NCBI RefSeq assembly: GCF_008014675.1
Contig: NZ_VOXD01000005.1
Coordinates: 62,001 to 126,000 of the forward strand
DNA length: 64,000 bases
Source: Neolewinella aurantiaca
GTDB taxonomy: Bacteria; Bacteroidota; Bacteroidia; Chitinophagales; Saprospiraceae
Direction: 5' to 3'
The notes beneath the pieces are model-generated. The model searched no databases and was not told where the DNA came from. It saw only the letters and a program-made list of their open reading frames with translations. Made by a program: the position numbers and the translations under genes. How positions within the stretch are numbered: position 1 is the stretch's first letter; every line of letters starts with the position of its first letter. Below, one piece after another: positions 61,985 to 64,000 of this stretch.

Positions 61985-63232
61985 ATGGATCTAATGGAAA
62001 ATTTCCGCGTCGCCTGGCGCAGTGTAATGGCAAATCTGCTCAGAGCCTTGCTCACTACCATGATTATTGCGGTGGGCATTATGGCCCTGGTCGGAATCCT
62101 GACAGCCATCGATGCCGCGATCTACTCGCTGTCGTCTAACCTCTCCAGTCTTGGAGCCAATACCATCGAAATAGAGCGGGTAAGTACTAACCTACAAGGT
62201 AGTGGCGGTGGCCGCCGCCGTGGTCCGCGTAAACAGTCTGACCCTTTCACCTACGATCAGGCCACGGAGTTTGCCGATCGGTACAACTACCCCGCCGAAG
62301 TGAGCATCAGTTTCGCCTGCACCGGCGCAACGGTAGTGAAATACGGAGACAGAGAAACCAACCCCAACGCTGCGATCTTCGCCATGAGCACCAATTATCT
62401 CGATGCCAAAGGCTTTGAAATATCTCAGGGGCGCAACTTCAGCTATACCGAAGTGGCCGAAGGCGGTAACATCTGCATCATCGGATCAGCCCTGGTGGAG
62501 GAACTCTTCAACGATAATCCCGAAAAGGCGATCGGACAAGAAATCACGGCAGGTTCACTCCGTCTAAGAGTAGTAGGTACACTGAAAAGTAAAGGATCGA
62601 GCATGGCCGGCAACCAGGACAAACGCGTACTGATTCCACTCCAGACCGGAAAGCGCTTTTACGGAAGCAGCCGTACGAATTACGCCATACTCATCGCTAT
62701 TTCCGACCCAACCGGGGTGGAGGCAGCAATGGCCGAAGCGACCGTCACGATGCGTAACGTCCGGCGACTCCGCGCCGGAGAGGAGAACGATTTCGAAGTA
62801 GTCAACAGTTCCGATCTTGTATCGATCATCAAAGACAATACTGTCACCCTGCGCGCAGCAGCCGTAGCAATTGGCCTGATGACCCTGCTCGGTGCCGCCA
62901 TCGGCCTGATGAACATCATGCTTGTAACAGTAACCGAGCGAACCCGCGAAATAGGTGTCCGTAAAGCACTCGGCGCAACGCGCCGAAACGTACTGCTGCA
63001 GTTCCTGATCGAAGCGATCGTTATCTGTCAGCTTGGTGGTATACTTGGCATCATCGGAGGGGTTGCCATCGGCAACCTGGTAGCTTACGCCACCGGCGGC
63101 GGCTTCATCGTCCCCTGGCTGTGGATCGGGCTCGCATTGGTTGTTTGTACTGTTGTAGGTCTTCTTTCCGGACTCTACCCTGCCATGCGGGCTGCAGCTC
63201 TTGACCCCATCGAGTCTTTGCGGTACGAATAG
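61985..63232 (+). CDS. MacB-like ABC transporter permease (FtsX domain)
   Basis: The 415-residue protein has an N-terminal helix (LLRALLTTMIIAVGIMALVGIL), a MacB-type periplasmic core domain, and three C-terminal FtsX helices with the coupling segment GVRKALGATRRNVLLQFLIEA and the end GLYPAMRAAALDPIESLRYE. It would work with a separate ATPase, not encoded nearby, and probably in lipoprotein or peptide export. The ATG at 61985 is preferred; a second ATG lies three codons later. Confidence 0.9.
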   Translation: MDLMENFRVAWRSVMANLLRALLTTMIIAVGIMALVGILTAIDAAIYSLSSNLSSLGANTIEIERVSTNLQGSGGGRRRGPRKQSDPFTYDQATEFADRYNYPAEVSISFACTGATVVKYGDRETNPNAAIFAMSTNYLDAKGFEISQGRNFSYTEVAEGGNICIIGSALVEELFNDNPEKAIGQEITAGSLRLRVVGTLKSKGSSMAGNQDKRVLIPLQTGKRFYGSSRTNYAILIAISDPTGVEAAMAEATVTMRNVRRLRAGEENDFEVVNSSDLVSIIKDNTVTLRAAAVAIGLMTLLGAAIGLMNIMLVTVTERTREIGVRKALGATRRNVLLQFLIEAIVICQLGGILGIIGGVAIGNLVAYATGGGFIVPWLWIGLALVVCTVVGLLSGLYPAMRAAALDPIESLRYE

Positions 63233-63452
63233 AATACTACCCCGCAGACGGAGATAGCCTTACATAAAGGTTACATCCCCGTAATCGGACATCTTCACGG
63301 TTGGCATAAAAACGCCCAAACCGGGCAAGGTTCAGAAAGTACTGGCTAAAATCAACATCGACTCTCTCAAAACCGTATGCTACCGGCCTTTGAGTGCTGT
63401 TCTCAGGGCGGGAGAACAACATTCGGTGCCGCCGGCAGCGGCACCGGGTGGG

Positions 63453-63797
63453 TTATATCTGGTTGTCATCGTCGGGGAACACCACCTTAGGCTCAAAAGC
63501 CAGGGCTTCCTCGGTGGTCATGTATCCGTAAGCAATAATGATCACGAGGTCTCCCGGCTGACAGCGGCGCGCAGCGGCGCCGTTAAGACAGATAATCCCC
63601 GAGCCTTCCTCTCCACGGATAGTGTAGGTCTCGATACGTTCACCATTATTGTTGTTAACAATCTGGACCTTCTCGCCCTCGATGATACCTGCTGCGTCAA
63701 GCAACTTACCGTCGATAGTGATGGAGCCCACGTAATTGAGGTTAGCCTCAGTAACTTTTACGCGGTGAATTTTTCCTTTGAAACGTTGAATCAGCAT
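63453..63797 (-). CDS. panD: Aspartate 1-decarboxylase
   Basis: The 114-residue proenzyme starts [20 protein letters not shown] and contains the self-cleavage site Gly24-Ser25 (NYVGSITID), which gives the pyruvoyl cofactor. [19 protein letters not shown] matches the family. It makes beta-alanine for pantothenate. It is the gene after panC on the same strand; the intergenic distance is 83 bp. Confidence 0.95.
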   Translation of the reverse strand: MLIQRFKGKIHRVKVTEANLNYVGSITIDGKLLDAAGIIEGEKVQIVNNNNGERIETYTIRGEEGSGIICLNGAAARRCQPGDLVIIIAYGYMTTEEALAFEPKVVFPDDDNQI

Positions 63798-63880
63798 GAT
63801 TACTTTGAATTGGGGCAATAAATAGTTGTGTTGACAACAATTAGACGACGGAAAGTCGCGAAAGGAACGTTATTATGGCG

Positions 63881-64000
63881 TTAAGAGTTGGATTGATTAA
63901 CGATCCGGTTATCGATTAACCTGACCGGACCGCATTGAACTGCGGTTGCCACCACGAGCTCGCGCACATTATCTCCATCCAGGTAAGGCAGTAAAGTATC
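63881..64000 (-). CDS. panC: Pantothenate synthetase, C-terminal end
   Basis: The last 39 residues are present before the right edge: a frame reading VRELVVATAVQCGPVRLIDN, which matches the C-terminal end of PanC, followed by INQSNS-like residues and a stop. PanC joins beta-alanine, made by the adjacent panD product, with pantoate. The rest lies outside the window. Confidence 0.85.
   Translation of the reverse strand, partial: DTLLPYLDGDNVRELVVATAVQCGPVRLIDNRIVNQSNS

Noticed and set aside
63237-63422. 61-codon frame on the minus strand between the permease and panD
   Set aside because: The sequence looks somewhat protein-like but has no recognisable domain and no promoter; not enough to call a gene.

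Overview
The window looks like a piece of chromosome from a marine-type Bacteroidota, most likely the Saprospiria/Lewinella group. This is inferred from several signs: a secreted subtilase with a type IX secretion (T9SS) sorting domain, an outer-membrane TonB-type barrel of the Bacteroidota PF14905 class, DUF5106/TlpA-type lipid- or periplasm-linked thioredoxins, a DUF4212/sodium symporter pair, promoters of the TTG-N20-TAnnTTYG type, starts with no strong Shine-Dalgarno, and a fairly high GC content. Nothing in it looks like a plasmid or a prophage, and there is no CRISPR array or transposase gene.

Layout. 1-6.5 kb: a TauE/SafE permease cut by the left edge, two Dabb-domain paralogues, a rhomboid protease, ychF, and a short operon with a TlpA-like thioredoxin. 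6.6-16.7 kb: a PAS/sigma-54 activator, dnaX, a DUF434 protein, a DUF1080 lipoprotein, an orphan ExbD, an SGNH hydrolase, and a vanadium-haloperoxidase/PAP2-type lipoprotein whose signal peptide is out of frame at a (TG)5 run. 16.8-22.2 kb: a complete RND efflux operon (adaptor, pump, TolC). 22.9-26.1 kb: MarC and a KefF/KefC pair. 26.2-32.6 kb: a formylglycine-generating-enzyme-like lipoprotein, the 1000-residue subtilase, a DsbA-like oxidoreductase, tRNA-Asp and TonB. 32.8-36.8 kb: a signalling cluster of a receiver protein, a cysteine-free thioredoxin-fold protein and a second PAS/sigma-54 activator. 37-42.4 kb: an M14 carboxypeptidase, pruA and a two-subunit sodium symporter. 42.4-48.3 kb: a redox and peroxide-stress block (old yellow enzyme, nitroreductase, hydroxyacyl-CoA dehydrogenase, Ohr, NAD(P)-binding protein, OhrR-like MarR, DoxX). 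48.5-64 kb: acs, aroC, a dTDP-rhamnose reductase-like gene, a second TlpA-like protein, a TonB-type barrel, proline dehydrogenase, a flippase, a MacB-like permease, and panD with the end of panC.

Functional links. Proline dehydrogenase and pruA together give proline to glutamate, though they lie 19 kb apart. The symporter pair and acs fit uptake and activation of acetate-like acids. DoxX and the OhrR-like regulator overlap and share a putative operator, with Ohr close by. PanC and PanD supply pantothenate.

The most unusual signal is a 16-bp NotI-containing sequence, GCACCTGCGGCCGCGC. It occurs 9 times exactly and 5 more times with one mismatch, plus four weaker relatives, scattered in both orientations between and inside unrelated genes. 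One copy is joined in frame to an orphan T9SS sorting domain. A second repeat system is a 290-bp direct repeat around a hairpin-rich core in the 1.35-kb gap at 57.5-58.9 kb.
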